Positions 1 to 13,524 of a DNA stretch of 64,000 nt are shown piece after piece (positions within the stretch are counted from its first letter, which is position 1; every line of letters starts with the position of its first letter). The position numbers were made by a program, and so were the translations under genes. A model generated the notes under the pieces. It was not told where the DNA came from. It made no database searches and was given only the letters and a program-made list of their open reading frames with translations. Origin of the DNA: Diphasiastrum complanatum (lineage: Eukaryota; Streptophyta; Lycopodiopsida; Lycopodiales; Lycopodiaceae); contig CM055097.1 of NCBI GenBank assembly GCA_029204225.1, positions 42,384,858-42,448,857 of the forward strand, in the 5' to 3' direction.

Positions 1-955
1 TCATATGCTTTGATGCACTTGAATCAATAAACCAACACTCCTCTTCCCTTGAGAAGTCACCTGAAGATATTGATGTTGAAAACAACTCACAATCTTCAAT
101 ATCCAAGGCACTTAATTTTGTATTAAGTCCTCCTCCAACAAAATTTCCATCTGGCTTCATCTTGAACTTGTTTTTCCAGCACTCCTTTGCATAATGCTCT
201 GGCTTTCCGTAAATAAAGCACTTTCCTTTTCGATTGCTTTCTTTCCGGTTAATTTGATTGATTTTCTTTCTGATCCTGCCGCTTCCTCTTCCTTTTACTC
301 TTTTTCCCTTTGTAACCTTTCTTGGAACTTTGCTCTTGCTTCTTTGCTAAGAATGCCTGCTCCTTGAAATCGTCCCTGTTGACAGAATTTTGACATCTCA
401 TTTCCTCCTGTAGCAGTAAATAGCATTTAACTCATCGAAAGAGGCCTTGTCTCCCGTAAAAACAACATCATAACAAATTTTTGATAGGCCAAAGGTAAAC
501 TACTAAGCATCATAGATACCATCACTGCATCTGGAACACTTTCTCCAATGCAATATGTTGTCCTCTCATATCTTTGACTTGCATGAAGTACTCCGTTACT
601 GATTCACCTATACCCATCTTTAACGTATGTAGCTTATTAGTTAAGAACAAAATTCTAGACTTATTTACAATCTCGTTTAAATTCTTCAAAATATCTCAAG
701 CCTCCTTGGGACCAGCAGCATCCCTGATGTGTGGTCTAATCATATCTTTAACAGACAAGTTAATGATATGATGAGCTTTTCTCCTCCGCTTCTGATACTC
801 TCGCAACTCTTGTTGTATAAGGATATATCTCAACACCTTGACAATGTCCCAATATTTTTTATCCTACAGAATATTCTGTATCTTGAACTTCCATATGCTG
901 AAGTTGTACCATCTAGCTTACTAGATTCCGGCAACACAACATCGTCCAACCCTGT
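1..955 (-). pseudogene. Ty1/copia gag-protease relic (runs off left edge)
   Basis: Reading the minus strand from about 955 down to 1 gives a broken copia gag. It opens with a KLDGTTSAYG-type motif (family form KLDGTNYxxW), continues with a gag core ending near 600, then a Lys-rich stretch. A zinc knuckle, CFIYGKPEHYAKEC, sits at 179-220; its second Cys is replaced by Tyr. The protease active-site box WFIDSSASKHM (normally DSGAS) lies at 2-34, so the rest of pol would lie left of the window. Stops and frameshifts fall between 380 and 560. It sits about 2.9 kb beyond the last exon I can find of the Nopp140-like gene and may lie in that gene's last intron. Confidence 0.85.
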
Positions 956-980
956 GATAATACTGATCTTGTAGCAACTT

Positions 981-984
<4 letters not shown>

Positions 985-1041
<57 letters not shown>
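985..1041. repeat. (TC)n microsatellite
   Basis: About 28 uninterrupted TC units lie just upstream of the copia gag start (gag is on the minus strand). The long Arg-Glu reading frame here is a product of the repeat. Confidence 0.97.
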
Positions 1042-1042
<1 letters not shown>

Positions 1043-1074
1043 CGTAAACCCACTCCCCACCTCATTCTGACTAA

Positions 1075-1674
1075 TCTCCATCACCAGTAGTAACCTCCAT
1101 ATCTGCTAGTACCTCCAGCGCTGAGAATACCTCCATCACTGGCAATCCATTGCTGCCAGTAGATCCATCGCTGGCAGAAACTCAGGTACTGTTGCCAATT
1201 GCCAATGAGACAGCAGCAGTGCTACCTATCCTTGTCAGCGTTGTCCCTGTCCCTTCCTCATCTACCATTTCTTCTTCTTCCTCTGTAACTGCTGCCTCCT
1301 CATCTGAATCTGCCAAGAATGCTCCTTCTGAAGATGATATCTAGACACCAGGAAAGGCATTTGAGGGGTATCTAAAACCAGAGGTGGATGCCTTAAGACT
1401 CGAAGTACATCAACTTAAGCTGACAATGACAATGTTACTCCAAGATAACATAGTTTTGGAAGGAACGTCATCCCCAATGACAAGTAAAATCATCGAGTTA
1501 GAACGATATCTGAGCAAACACAAGGAGGCTACGAAATTTGGGCTTCTTCATTCCAAAAAAGAAGAACGTAAATACTGCTCACATGTCCAATGTTATTTCA
1601 ACTACCATGGCAGTAACAAGGAAAGAGACCACAAAACAATTTCCATTCATGTGGATAGGAGACATGAAACCTAG
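1075..1674 (+). pseudogene. unrecognised Ser/Thr-rich to coiled-coil ORF relic
   Basis: One plus-strand frame stays open from 1075 to 1674 except for a single TAG at 1342-1344. The first 90 residues are low complexity, rich in Ser, Thr, Pro and Val. After the stop comes a Leu-rich helix (VDALRLEVHQLKLTM) that could form a short coiled coil, then a Lys/His-rich tail containing CSHVQCYFNYH. I do not recognise the family. A transposon accessory protein or gag-like product is as likely as a host gene fragment. Continuity of frame across the stop is the only argument that it was once coding. Confidence 0.3.
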
Positions 1675-1740
1675 CATGAACAACTCCATAGATATCATTC
1701 ACAAGAGGAGCTCCAATCTCTCCCAATGCAAATGAGTCCT

Positions 1741-3844
1741 CCTCAAAATCATAGATAAAAACCAGTCAGACTTAGTACCTTGCCTTACCCACATAAGGGC
1801 CAACACCATTTTGAAAACATGGCCTTTCTATTCTAAAAAGATTGGGTGCACTTGAAAGGGCCCTGATACGAAGTTCTGAGCACATTTACAAGACGATACC
1901 AAAAAAAGAGTAGAAAAGTAGCAAACTCTCAAATGATGATGATCCTCCAAAAAAAATCTCAAGAATAGATGACAACAAACTCTGGTGAGGCCTCCTACAA
2001 AAGCGAAATCCTCCTCACCGATTTTCTACGACAGAACTCTAAAACTATAAAGAAAAGCTACCAAATTAAGGATATGAGGCCTGAAGGGCTTGGATGCCCT
2101 CCTACTCAAAGTGATGCCATAGAGGGCCAAGTAGCAAAACAAAAAGGTTTGTGCCATAGCTTTATGCATTGTATGTTTTCAAACAAGGGACATTGGTAGG
2201 CTTCAATGACCTGCAGCCTCCCAAAGGTACACATAGTCAGTCTCATGTCCATATCAGGTTGTAAACTAAAGTGTCTCTCATCATCCATGCATGAGAAGCC
2301 AGACTGGACTAAGAAGATGTCACTGATCTTCCTACGCCCACAAACGTTCTATTTTCTTACTCCAAGAAATGAATTAATAGTAAATATTGTGAATGATTTA
2401 TTCAAAATCCTGTTTTTATACTCACTATATGATGTTAGATACGATAATAAATACTTCTAAATGTAGATATAAAAGTCAGCTCACTGAGACTCATCAATGT
2501 TAATAGGTGCTATCACAAACTATATAAAAAACCAAAACAAGAAAGTAAAAAAAGAATACAGCCAGGCTCTACGACCCAAAATACCCAAGTCTACAAAGGC
2601 AACCATACCCAAGAAGTAAGTGGAAAGAAATATATATCTGCACTCAAAATTGAATAATGTTTCTTGAGACAAACCAGAGAAATCATAAATGCAGAATCTA
2701 TAGTATGTGTAGAATGACCAAATGGGACAGAAAAGTAAATACATAGCACTATCCCACCCCCCAATACAGAAATTCTTAACAGCAAAAAATTTCAGAAATG
2801 ATCCACTAAAGCTCCACCTATAACAAAAAAACAAAATACCCCCAGAAAGTACTCTACCAATGTCACCATGTGGCTTCTTTGTTGAAGCTCCAAAGCATCA
2901 ATGGTGTAGTTACTAGTAATTCCGCCAAAAAAAGTAAGCAACAGCACCTTTAAGTCTTCCCTCCTACACAACGAATACAAAAAAATTGAGGGAGTGACAG
3001 ATGCAGGCGGGTTCATTCACAGTGACCTTTGTTCTCAAGAGAGAAGCTTAGTATAGAACTAGTAATCTGGACATTCCAAATGGTATAAAAGTTTGAGACC
3101 TGCAGCGTCTTTTCTATGCATTGATATCCAAACCTAGTGTGATTAATATAAACAGATCTAGTATGTAACTATCGACATTTGTAATTGTGTGCGAGTAGTT
3201 TTAACCCAAACAATATTTTATGGACAGATCTGGTATCCTGATTGAGTGCTTCAAGACTTCTATGAACGAGCTAAGTTGCATTATGTTCCAGGTCACTGAG
3301 TGCCAAAATATATAAGAAATGTTCACTTTGTTTCCTTTGGTATAGCTCAAGGCTTCTCTGAATAAAAACCTAAAAAATTATATACCATGTTCCTTTTTCA
3401 GGAACATCTTTCTGGAACAGCACTCTGGTCCAATCATGTCAGAGTGCAAAATGCACCTAATTACAAAAATTTCAGATTGGATCTGGCAAATCTGTTGCTC
3501 AATGAGCATGCCTGAACAGGTCTTACTTCAAATTTCATAAATTATTTCTTACTAGAATCCATCCTAGAATTTCTTACTATCCACCAGACGTACTGGAAAC
3601 TAGTAAGGACTCCGAAGGAATATTATCTGTATCGTTGTTGCTATCGATCAGAAAAAATGTCCTAATGGTCTGCTACCAAGATTATGACATTGAAAAACAA
3701 ACTACAAATATATGTTAAAATCCCACTAAAGCTCGAACATGATGTCTTTACATTTCATGGCATCATTGTCACAAAAATCAAATGAACAACTAAATCAACA
3801 ACAATAAAGGAAAAATTAGAATAAAATAAAGTGCTTTGACTCAC
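1741..3844. other. non-coding stretch, probably intronic
   Basis: AT-rich sequence with only short chance ORFs on either strand. I searched its minus strand for the missing terminal exon of the Nopp140-like gene (family motif DFRHEKTKKKRG) and found none. It is probably part of that gene's last intron, which would then exceed 3.8 kb. Confidence 0.4.
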
Positions 3845-3906
3845 CTGCCTTTGACTTGTCCCAGTACCTCTTCAGCCTTTGCACCCCAACCCATCTCAGC
3901 TCCATC
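3845..3906 (-). CDS. Nopp140-like exon 6 (SRP40 C-terminal domain core)
   Basis: The 62-nt exon encodes DGAEMGWGAKAEEVLGQVKG plus two bases of the next codon. This matches the conserved core of the SRP40_C domain (family form DGA-x-GYGAKAQEVLGQVRGR). The acceptor is TTCAAAG at 3907 and the donor is AG/GTGAGT at 3844-3845, in phase 2. Reading through the donor gives Arg and then an immediate TGA, so intron retention would end the protein exactly at the end of this motif. Confidence 0.88.
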
Positions 3907-6900
3907 CTTTGAAATATACCAACACTCAAAATCATTCAGCAAAGATCTACAAGGTAATTCTGATGTTTTAAAGCACAGAGAAATTATATCTTGATCTTAG
4001 GTAGGTGGGCTTGCGAAACTCCTTAGGCCCAATAAAATTGAAAAGTTTAGCATAACAACTTGTTGCCTTCCCCCAAACCAGTCAAGATATTTCACTGTTC
4101 TTGGCAACTTTCATGACGTTGAACATTGAATAAAATAATGAAATAAGCACCTTTGCCCAATATGAGTTGTTTTGCAACCTTGGATCAGCAAACGTTACCT
4201 GCTACCATACAATGTTAGGTAAAAAAATAGTATTAGAATTTAGGACCACAGACTTGACAGGCTCCTATAACATTTAGAGAACAAAAAAACTGACGTACTG
4301 ATGTGAGCCATACCATTACGTGGCTTCAGCTTTTGCATACTTATTTGACCAGTCAAGGCAATTACCATTAACTAAACCAGCAAATACTAAAGAAGAAATT
4401 CATTGAGATCATCTGATTGGACTGCAGACCTTAAAAAGGTCTACCAGAGAAGATGTCTACATTTATCATAAGCAAGCAGTTTTGAAATACCATATATGAG
4501 AGCAATCCACTAAAAATACATCTAGACCAACTTTCAATACAAGCTAACCACAAGGTTTGAAACCTTAGTCCAGATTTTCAACATTTTGAGAACCAAGCTT
4601 CTTCAGTTACTTATTTTCTTTCGAAACAAAAACCTGGGGAGCTAATAGACACAATATAAGCCTTACAATGTTGCTCACTAACCAGGATTGACTATCCTTT
4701 TTAATCACCGAATATGCCGAGTTTTAGACACCATTGATGAGACCCAACTGATACTTGTCAATAAGAAAACCAGTCACCACAGTTTTCCAGTTAAACTGTA
4801 AATTGCACACTGAGAAATTCTCTATACGCATAATGTAACATACTACAGAGCATAACATCACATGCATTTACAGGAATTTGTTACACGTGACTTTTTTCCT
4901 GGACGTACTTAACATAAATTGGCAAATACTCTACATCTTTACCCCAAACGCACACAACAAGGATGAGAAAGTATTAGTCTTTTGGAATGCATAACATGAG
5001 CTTGAACTTCTTCATAGGATGCTTGTGAGACACTGCCTTTCTTACTTAGTGTCTAATTCAAGGTCTCTCTTGATTTTTGCTTATTTGCAAAGTCTTAAGA
5101 TCCCTATGCTGAGGACAAAAATAGTTGCATAGTGTATGCCACAATATACAACTCCTTGTGATAAGGGCCATGCCTATAAGGGTGTGATGTTTGGAAACTA
5201 AATGTGAAGGAGTGGGTTACACGACTTAAAATTGGTTGTTTATGCCAAATAGTGAGCCAAAAAATGATGAATTGCAAGACCTAGCTATGGAGTATCTTAA
5301 CTGCAATACATCAACCCTGAGAAACTTAACTATGGAAACATCAAACACAAGGGAGATTGCTTAAGCACCTCACAACACCAAAACTTAGAAGCGAGAATAA
5401 ATTACTAGAGAGAGAGGAGGGCGTGGATCCTCCATCCTCTATGAGGCAAGCACCTCATGTACATGCATGGAATGTACAGCTGGCAACCATATGATTGAGA
5501 ACTTGGCCAGGTGGACCACTTGCACTAACAATAAGGGGCCCCATATATTCATGAGTAACGTACAACTTACAATAACATTGGTGCTTAGCCAAAGGGCTAA
5601 AATAGGCACTACTCTTGAAACAAAAAAAGAGAGGATGTTCACATCTTCAAGTATACCTCCCAGTCCTTGGAGGTAATTAACAACTTCAAAGCTAAGAATA
5701 AGTAGCAAACCAGGCAATATTGCTTAGAAAACTTCACATGATCACAACATGCATAAGTGACAAATCCAATGCCAAATGAATATATGCAATACATAAGAGT
5801 GTCAACCTCCTTATGAGACCATTTTTGGAACATAATGTACAATGATAAGCTACTTTGAATAGCACTCAACTTCTAACATCTAAACTTTATGATACAAAAA
5901 CAAACTCATGAAATGTTTAGAAGCATTATAGAATTGTGGAAGGCTAAAAAAAGAATGATCTTATAAGCTGAAACCTATACCTCGTCAAGTTTAACTCGTT
6001 GGAATGCTCTTACACCAATTGCCTGCATTTCAAGTCAACATGATTTATACCAAAAAATCAGTACAAATTTTTTTGGAGCATCTTCAGAAGGTAATATCTA
6101 CAGGACTCTGTCCAAGAGTAATTTTCATCAAGACTTTAGCATGGGCCTTAGCTTTAGCAAAAACTCATGAGATGACTCAGCTAAGAATGAAAAAAAAATC
6201 TCAACTTTGAAACAAAACATGAAAGTTTTGACATATCTTGAAAAATGGTCAGATTAATGTATTTATTAAAATGTAAAATATGCAACTTACTATCCACGTT
6301 ACATCATAGCTCCTTGAAATGATAATCCAAACATCCTGATTAGAAACGTGAAAATCAAGACACAAGGGGATCCAAAGAAAATGGAGCACTTTTTGAACAT
6401 TCTCCCAAGCATCAAGAGTCAACAAGCGAGATTCAATCATATGCTTGTGAACAGACCGAAACATGTTCCCAAGCCTCAAGCCTAGAATAAAACCACCAAC
6501 AAAGAGTCCAATAACTATCAATATTCATCGTTAAACAGTGACAATTAGCCAAAATAAAAAAGACCACAAAACAATCTAAGGCCTGGCAGACTTTGACCTT
6601 TAAAAGTTTTAGCAGAGCATCATAACTTGGTAGCGAAGATGTGGTTGAAAGGGGAAATAGCCAACTTGAGAGAGTGGGAATAAAAGAAGAGAAATAAAAA
6701 TGCTTCCCAGTATATCAGTCCTTTCTTGCAGATAGTTGTTCATTTGACAATTTCTTTAATAGCAAAAGATTTCTAGGCTATAAGCTTGATACAATCCATC
6801 AAAAATGAATTGTAGAGCTTACTTTTAGGGCGAAAATAATGTCGTCATTTTGCTGTCACTTCATAGGAAAGTCATCGAATATAAAAACAGGTCTTTAAAT

Positions 6901-9900
6901 GTGTCAATAACTCAAAACAAAACAAAAGCCCATGGAAAGTTGACCACTCACAGACAACGATATCATCCATAGCAAAGATTAGATGCTAGAACCTCCTGGA
7001 CCAGTTTCTCAATGTCTAGGAGCAGGTGCAATGCATAAGGATATGCCCCGGCCCCCCTTTAGCTTTCATATGTTTATACAAATGTTTGCGCCCATGTCAA
7101 GTTTCTATCATTTATTCAAAGGTAGATTCAATGATATCAGACTAGAATAAACAATAAAGCAAATCAAGTGAGCTTCTGACATTAAAAAATGAAAGAGAGA
7201 TAGTAAACGATTCCCTTGAAACATAATGGGTGGGGAAAATGTGCCACTAAAGAGAAAAAAAAAGCAACTAGGTATTATGTCATATTAAGCAGTTTAGACA
7301 ACATGATTACAACAACTAGGGGAGGAAGTTCATAGATGTAGGTGATTTCAAATGTTATTGGGCTGAATCTAAGATGCTAACAATCAAGAACAATGAACAC
7401 TTTCAATTCTGGAAAATAGTGGACAGCCATAGAACACAATCCTCAAGAAAGAGGAAGCTAAAATTGAGAGAGAAAACTCGCTTGTATTGCACAAATGAAT
7501 ACCTCACTTTTCTCCTAATGTGATGGGACATGGTAGATTAGCCAGCTTACGTAGCCAAAGGTTCTCAGCTAAACTAAGAAGCCAAAAACTTTTAACAATG
7601 TACGACAACAAATCTTCTAAAAATTGTTGTTACTAGTGAACACTCTTGCTATAAGGATCAATTGAACCAAGAACTTTGTGATGGCAGCTAGTGTCGGGCC
7701 AAGCCTCTTCTTACAAGTTTGACGCTCAAGGATTCCAGTGTTAGATTGTTTAGAGTATTATTAGTTTTCATCTCTTGGCAATAGTAGCATGTTCAACATC
7801 AATGTGTTTCTTCATGGTGGTTGTCCCATTGGACTTATTGTAAGTGATTACAAAATTCCTAGTTCTAAAACTGGACTTGACAATTACACATTTCCTAGTT
7901 CTAAACTGGACTTGGCAAGAACATCGTGACCAAGTCTGCAGTGAAGAACCTGAGGACTATTCATATCAATAGGTTCATCATTATTTATAGAAAAGAACGC
8001 CCAATCTGAGGTGTTACAATTCTATGGCTTCCAAAAGGTTGCCTATTATCTCAACATTTCAAGTTTGGATTCTGGAATGAGATCTATAGCCATACAATTG
8101 TGTACATAGCTCCCACTTCCACTTACTCTCCTATTTGAGTCTAATTGAACAGCGGATAACATTACATCACCATCAGCATCAACTGTCTCTATGTCAAGAG
8201 AAGTTGTGGTCCTACAGCCTAAAACCAAAAATACCTCATTACTCGTTGTGACTCTACAATAAAAGCAGCATCTACAGATTCGAGATATTCATCTACATAG
8301 TTAGTACATATATAAATTCTTTTTGTCTCTTGTAAGGAAATCATCTACTCTAGTTTTACAGGCCTAGAAGCCATTTGCCAAAGAAAGAGAGAGCTTTATT
8401 AATAATCTTCGGAATACCAAAAAGTACATAAAATCGAACTACATGCCAGGTATGTTTTTTGACATTAGGGAGTGTAAATATGTCTCCCTAATAAATCAAT
8501 GAAACAAATACATAAATGAAATACATAAGTTAAAATAATGCAATAATGACTATCTAAATGCTTTCAAGATGTCCTACTAAAAAGGATGTGATAATAGTAG
8601 CAGCAACTGCTAACGATGATGGTGATGAGGATGATAACATTGCGGTATTGCGGTGTCATTGTTGTAGGTCATCGATGGTGGTTGTGTGGGCATGCTAGCT
8701 GATGCTTCTCTCTATCGACTATATGTTTCTGCATCCGATTGTCTCTGATCATGGTGTCAATCTCTAATTGGGATGTCTATCATAAACTCTGGCACTACCT
8801 CTGCCTAGGTTTGGATGGGTTGGTTTGTCCACCATCCAATTCCCTTGTGTTGCTTTGTTGTGGCTTGCTTGGCTATTCGATCCTTGGTATGGGACTTTAT
8901 AGTGGTATCAAAGCCAAAGCTAAGCGGTTTTGTCGTTGGAAAGTGCTCAAGAGCCAAGAGTTTGGAAGTAGATCTTTGTGGCGGGGTCCTAATTCTTGGA
9001 CTTTGTGGAGTTAAAGGTTTGTGCAAAGGCTTGGTGGGTGCTTCACGTTTCTCTTCTTTAATCACGGGTGCACTACCAAGGTTGCAATGGGTTTGATAAA
9101 GTACGCTCTTGAATGCCGATTTTGAAGGGATTTTGATTCACTAGTAACATTAAGATTTTTGCAATTACTTTTGCTACTTGCTTTTTGTACATTAAGCCAA
9201 AATTTCAGACTCTTGAAAGTTGAAATTTTGTGCTTTCAAAAAGCCGGAATTATTGAGTACTTTATGGCAAAGAAATCAGAATTCTTTGCTATGATGTGTT
9301 GACGGTTTGGAATTTGTCAGTGAAACGGTGCTTTCGAAGGATAAGCCAAGGTGGTTTCCATTTTTTATTGCCATTAAACAAGCTATATTTTTGGCATAAA
9401 AAGGAAGCTTAAATGGCTAGAATGTTGCTTTTATTCGTCAAACCTGCAAACCGTTCTTTAACAGTATTACTTGTACAAATACTGTTATGTTTGTATTTTG
9501 GAATCTGAGTAACGGTTGCTTTTTGGTTACTGGCTGTTTTACGAATTCAAGAGGCTTATTAAAGGTGCAAAAACTCTATTTGCTCTGGAAGAACAAGCTC
9601 TTAGTAATCTTCAGAACTGATTACTATCTGTTCTTTAGAAGCTAAGTATAGTTGGTTAGGAGTACTGTTGGTTGCTCCCTCTCCCCCCCACTCTTTGGAT
9701 TGTATATCGATGAGCTAGAGCATGCCATTAATCAACTATTTCAGAGCTACTAGAGGGATCTCACCAGTATATCCGTGGTTTTATTTATCATGCACACCTA
9801 TAGAGGACATGGTAGGGACCTCTTGGGGTCAAGCTATATTTCTATCGTCCCCACTTCTTGGAGTTGGATGCCATCAGTGCACCAATATTACCTCAGTACC

Positions 9901-12900
9901 TAGATAGTGGTCTTTCACGTTGCCTCCGGTGTACATTGGGACAATTCCGGGTTTCCTCACATCAGCTACATGTGGAGACAAGACATATTCAAGGCATCCC
10001 ACATGATAGCAAGATTTGCCAGTATGTCCATTAGATGAGGTGGAGTCTAAGAAACAGTTTTTTATGAGATCAAAGGGCATTACCACTGCATTTTTCATGA
10101 TTCTCCAATCACATTGTGCTCTCTTATTTTCTGTCAGATTCCACAATGCGTTGCCTTGATAATACAAGAGATATTTCTTCAACGCCATCATACATGTCAA
10201 AAGGGATCAATATGGAGACAAAGCTCCCATCCACAAATTACCTCCTTTTTTCTCGAGAACACACTCCAGACCAGCTGTCGAGAGTGAGAATGATACACTA
10301 TCTAAGGATGAGATGGATACTCCATCCAGAGACCAACATCGTGATGAGAGACAATGTATCGTCATCAGACTTTGAGTCCATCCAAGGTCTCAACAAACTA
10401 CATGTATGCGCATGAGGAGACGGCACTTTCCACCTTCAATCTCATCAGTAAGACGCTTCACCAGAACATGATATCTGAGTTACCACTCCCTTTATAGCAT
10501 GAGTCATTGCATTATTATGTCATTGTATCATTATATCATTATATCAGCTATATTATTGTTTTCAGTTTATGCAGATATTTCACTTTTACAATCAGAGACC
10601 AGTTATTTGATTGATTCAGTCTAATCTATTTATATTTTGATCTGGAGACATATTTATGCTCCTATATGTCTATCACACTTGAGATGTACTACTTCATCTT
10701 AAATGCTTTTTAGCATTCATTGACAATAATAGACCTTTCTCTCTTTCTTTCTTTCATATCTTTGCCTCTTCCAAGATGCCCCTGCCAAATTGAGGTCTCT
10801 TACAACATATGAGGATAGACTGGAAAATCTATTGGGCTAACAATGAGTAAAGATACCAAATGATTGAAAAGAAATCCAAATCAACGCTTTGTGATCCCAT
10901 AACATACTGTTATATTGATATAAGTGATAGTGAAGCTTTCTATATGGACATCCTTGAAAAGAATAGACAAAAAGAAAAGAGGACAACCATTGAGAAGGAA
11001 ACAATCCTTAAGGGGGGGTCTAAATGGATTTGAGAGCGAATGAGAATACATAAGCAAATACCAACTCTAGTCTAACTTTGAGGCCAAAAATGAAAATTTG
11101 ACCAATGTCACAAAGTGTAGCCTCACACAAGTGTAACAAGCAAGGAAGCCATAGGTCATACCATGAGGAGCCACACATCTCACAGACGACTTCCTTGATG
11201 TTAAGAATTTATTAAGGAGAATATGTGATAGACTATTTTGTAGTCTACGAAATTATCAGTCAAACAATGGTCTAACGACACGTAACAGTTGTCAAATATA
11301 GATCTGAAATTATTGAATGAAGATTCAGATGTGATTTTAATCACAAAAATCACTACAGAATACTGTGTACTGACTTTTGGTCAGTTTTCTGTTTCTGTAT
11401 CAGCTTATCTACGTTAGACAAGTATCATACTGACACGTGGCATGACCTCTGTGATTCAAAACAGTCCTAGTAGAATAGAAATCGCCCTATCTCCACTTTA
11501 CAAAACTTGTTTTGGATCTTTCATCAAAAAATTATGGATAAAAATGTAAACTGATGATTGAATCTCATTCATGTGAGATAAGTATTGATGTTTGAATTTC
11601 ATATACATACTATTAGAATAGTACTATTGAAATGAATCAAACAGAAACATTAGATATTCAATGTACGATGGATTTCATGAAAGAAATCTTCATTTTCTTG
11701 AAAATATAAAGGAAATAGAAGAACGTGAGAGAAACTCAAATATACTGAACATCTAAATGAAGTCTATAGCTTCTGTAGAGCGATTTACAGATCTGAATCT
11801 TTCTCCATTCAGTTTTTGATCATTCTCCACTCAAGAATTGTTAGTTCTTCTAATAGACTGCACACAGAAAAATTTCTCCTCTCTACGTTCACTCTCTCCT
11901 TTGGAGTGTTATTCAAAAAGTAGATCCTACTCTCTATTTAAAAAAAATTAGAAAAGTCTAGAAGTTAAACATTCTAGATTATTCTACTCTAATAGGAATT
12001 TCTAGAATCTTCTACCACTATGTAAAGTTAACATAGAGTGTATTATTAAGTAAGACCCATGAATTTAATTCAATGTATAATAGGGGTCTACTTAATTATT
12101 TTGGTATTAATTATTGACCCTTATGATGGCCTCATAATTAAATTACCAACATTTTATATTCGTGACACTTGACGACGTCAGCAGCACATATTGGACCTAA
12201 ATCCAACCGTAGTCCCCATTACATCTTTCTTCAGTAGCAGTAGGATTTGATGACAACATGCTATACCATTATCATTGTATTTAAAATTGCAGTCAAATAC
12301 TCTTGAATTAGATTCATTTTGATCTTAGCAGTCATACTTCATATACCTTTTTCTTTACTACTTTGGAGAAGTTTTATATGCTCCCATTTGTACCACATGT
12401 TTCATACGCTCCCAGTTGTACCACATACTTGACATGTTCGCTTTCGTCTTATATGCCTTTTGGCATGGAAAAGACATTAATAAAGCTTCTTCTTCTTCTC
12501 TCTCTCTTTGTGGCTTTCTTTCCATGGATACATCCCTGCACTACAGAATAGTTTTTGCCAATCGAAATCACCATCAATTATTACGACATTTCTTTCCTAA
12601 CAATTATGCAATACGGAATGTTGAATGTGTTGATTTTTTCACTCTTGGGGTCTATTTCACTAATTTGAGTTTTTCAATAAATACCCCCTAGGAGTTGTTT
12701 TTTGGTTTTGAAAAAAGATCTTAAAAAATACATTTCAAACAATCAATAAAAACTATACATGTACAGGACAATGTTCTATACATATCCATTCCATGCTCTA
12801 CACACTTACAGTTATGGACTCGGCTCATTACATTCGCCGCGTCCATTTACATTTACTTTACTTTATGCATAAGCAGGCCTTGGGCCCTTTTTTATTCATT

Positions 12901-13469
12901 AGTGACACTTAGACTATATGGTTGGCCTTTGGCCTTATTATTCATTATTAGGCCATTTGGACATATTACTGGAGAGTGGGGGCCTTCTTGGAGGGTGCAC
13001 TATTTTCCCTCCCAGTTGGGCCCTAGCCACCAGAAGCTTCCTTTTAGCGCTTCCTCTTGGCTATAAGTAGGGAAACTGTGTCATTTGTTATTCAGCTGAT
13101 GATATTAATCTCTCTCTTTAGCCTCCTTAATCTCTCTCTTTCCTGCTTTCTAAAGTTAATGCTTGCTTATGTGCCGCTTTCATAGCTTAAGTCTTGCTTA
13201 TGTGATGCTTTCATAGCTTAGCTCGAGATCAGCTGTGGCTCTATTCGTAACTTGGTATCAGAGCACTTTCCTGATTGCTGAATTTCAGATCTGATTTTCT
13301 AATTGGGTGCCCATTTTCCTTGCTGATTTTTCTCTCTTTGCTGAGGGCTTTCGTCTCTTTGCTTCAGCAACATTCAGCACAGTTTGGAGGAGGACCAGCT
13401 CCTATCAAAGCATTTTCCTTGGCGGAGCTTTAGCAGATAGTTAGCGGAAGTACTTCCGCTAATGGCCGA

Positions 13470-13524
<55 letters not shown>

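Larger units (their letters stand above)
6023..12804 (-). other. intron 3 of the Nopp140-like gene, part proximal to exon 4
   Basis: Mostly unassignable AT-rich sequence. Around 8.6-10.5 kb the base composition changes and there are short ORFs on both strands that look like old transposon debris, but I recognise no domain. A purine run (TTAAGGGGGGGTC) near 11.01 kb and the LTR-like block after it (see 11198) are the only retroelement-like signals. Confidence 0.6.

Noticed and set aside
830-1084. 84-codon minus ORF with Arg-Glu repeats
   Set aside because: The repeat is a (TC)n microsatellite; only its C-terminal part overlaps the real copia gag start.
3480-3525. Minus-strand FRHA-like peptide as the missing terminal exon
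   Set aside because: A stop follows after two more residues and the KTKKKRG part is absent; chance match.
3845-3946. Alternative exon starting at 3946 with acceptor CTTGTAG
   Set aside because: It adds residues that break the family motif and does not match phase with exon 5; acceptor at 3907 gives the exact SYWAK-DGAE join.
9722-10415. Overlapping 61-108-codon ORFs on both strands
   Set aside because: No domain, no splice support; treated as intron content.
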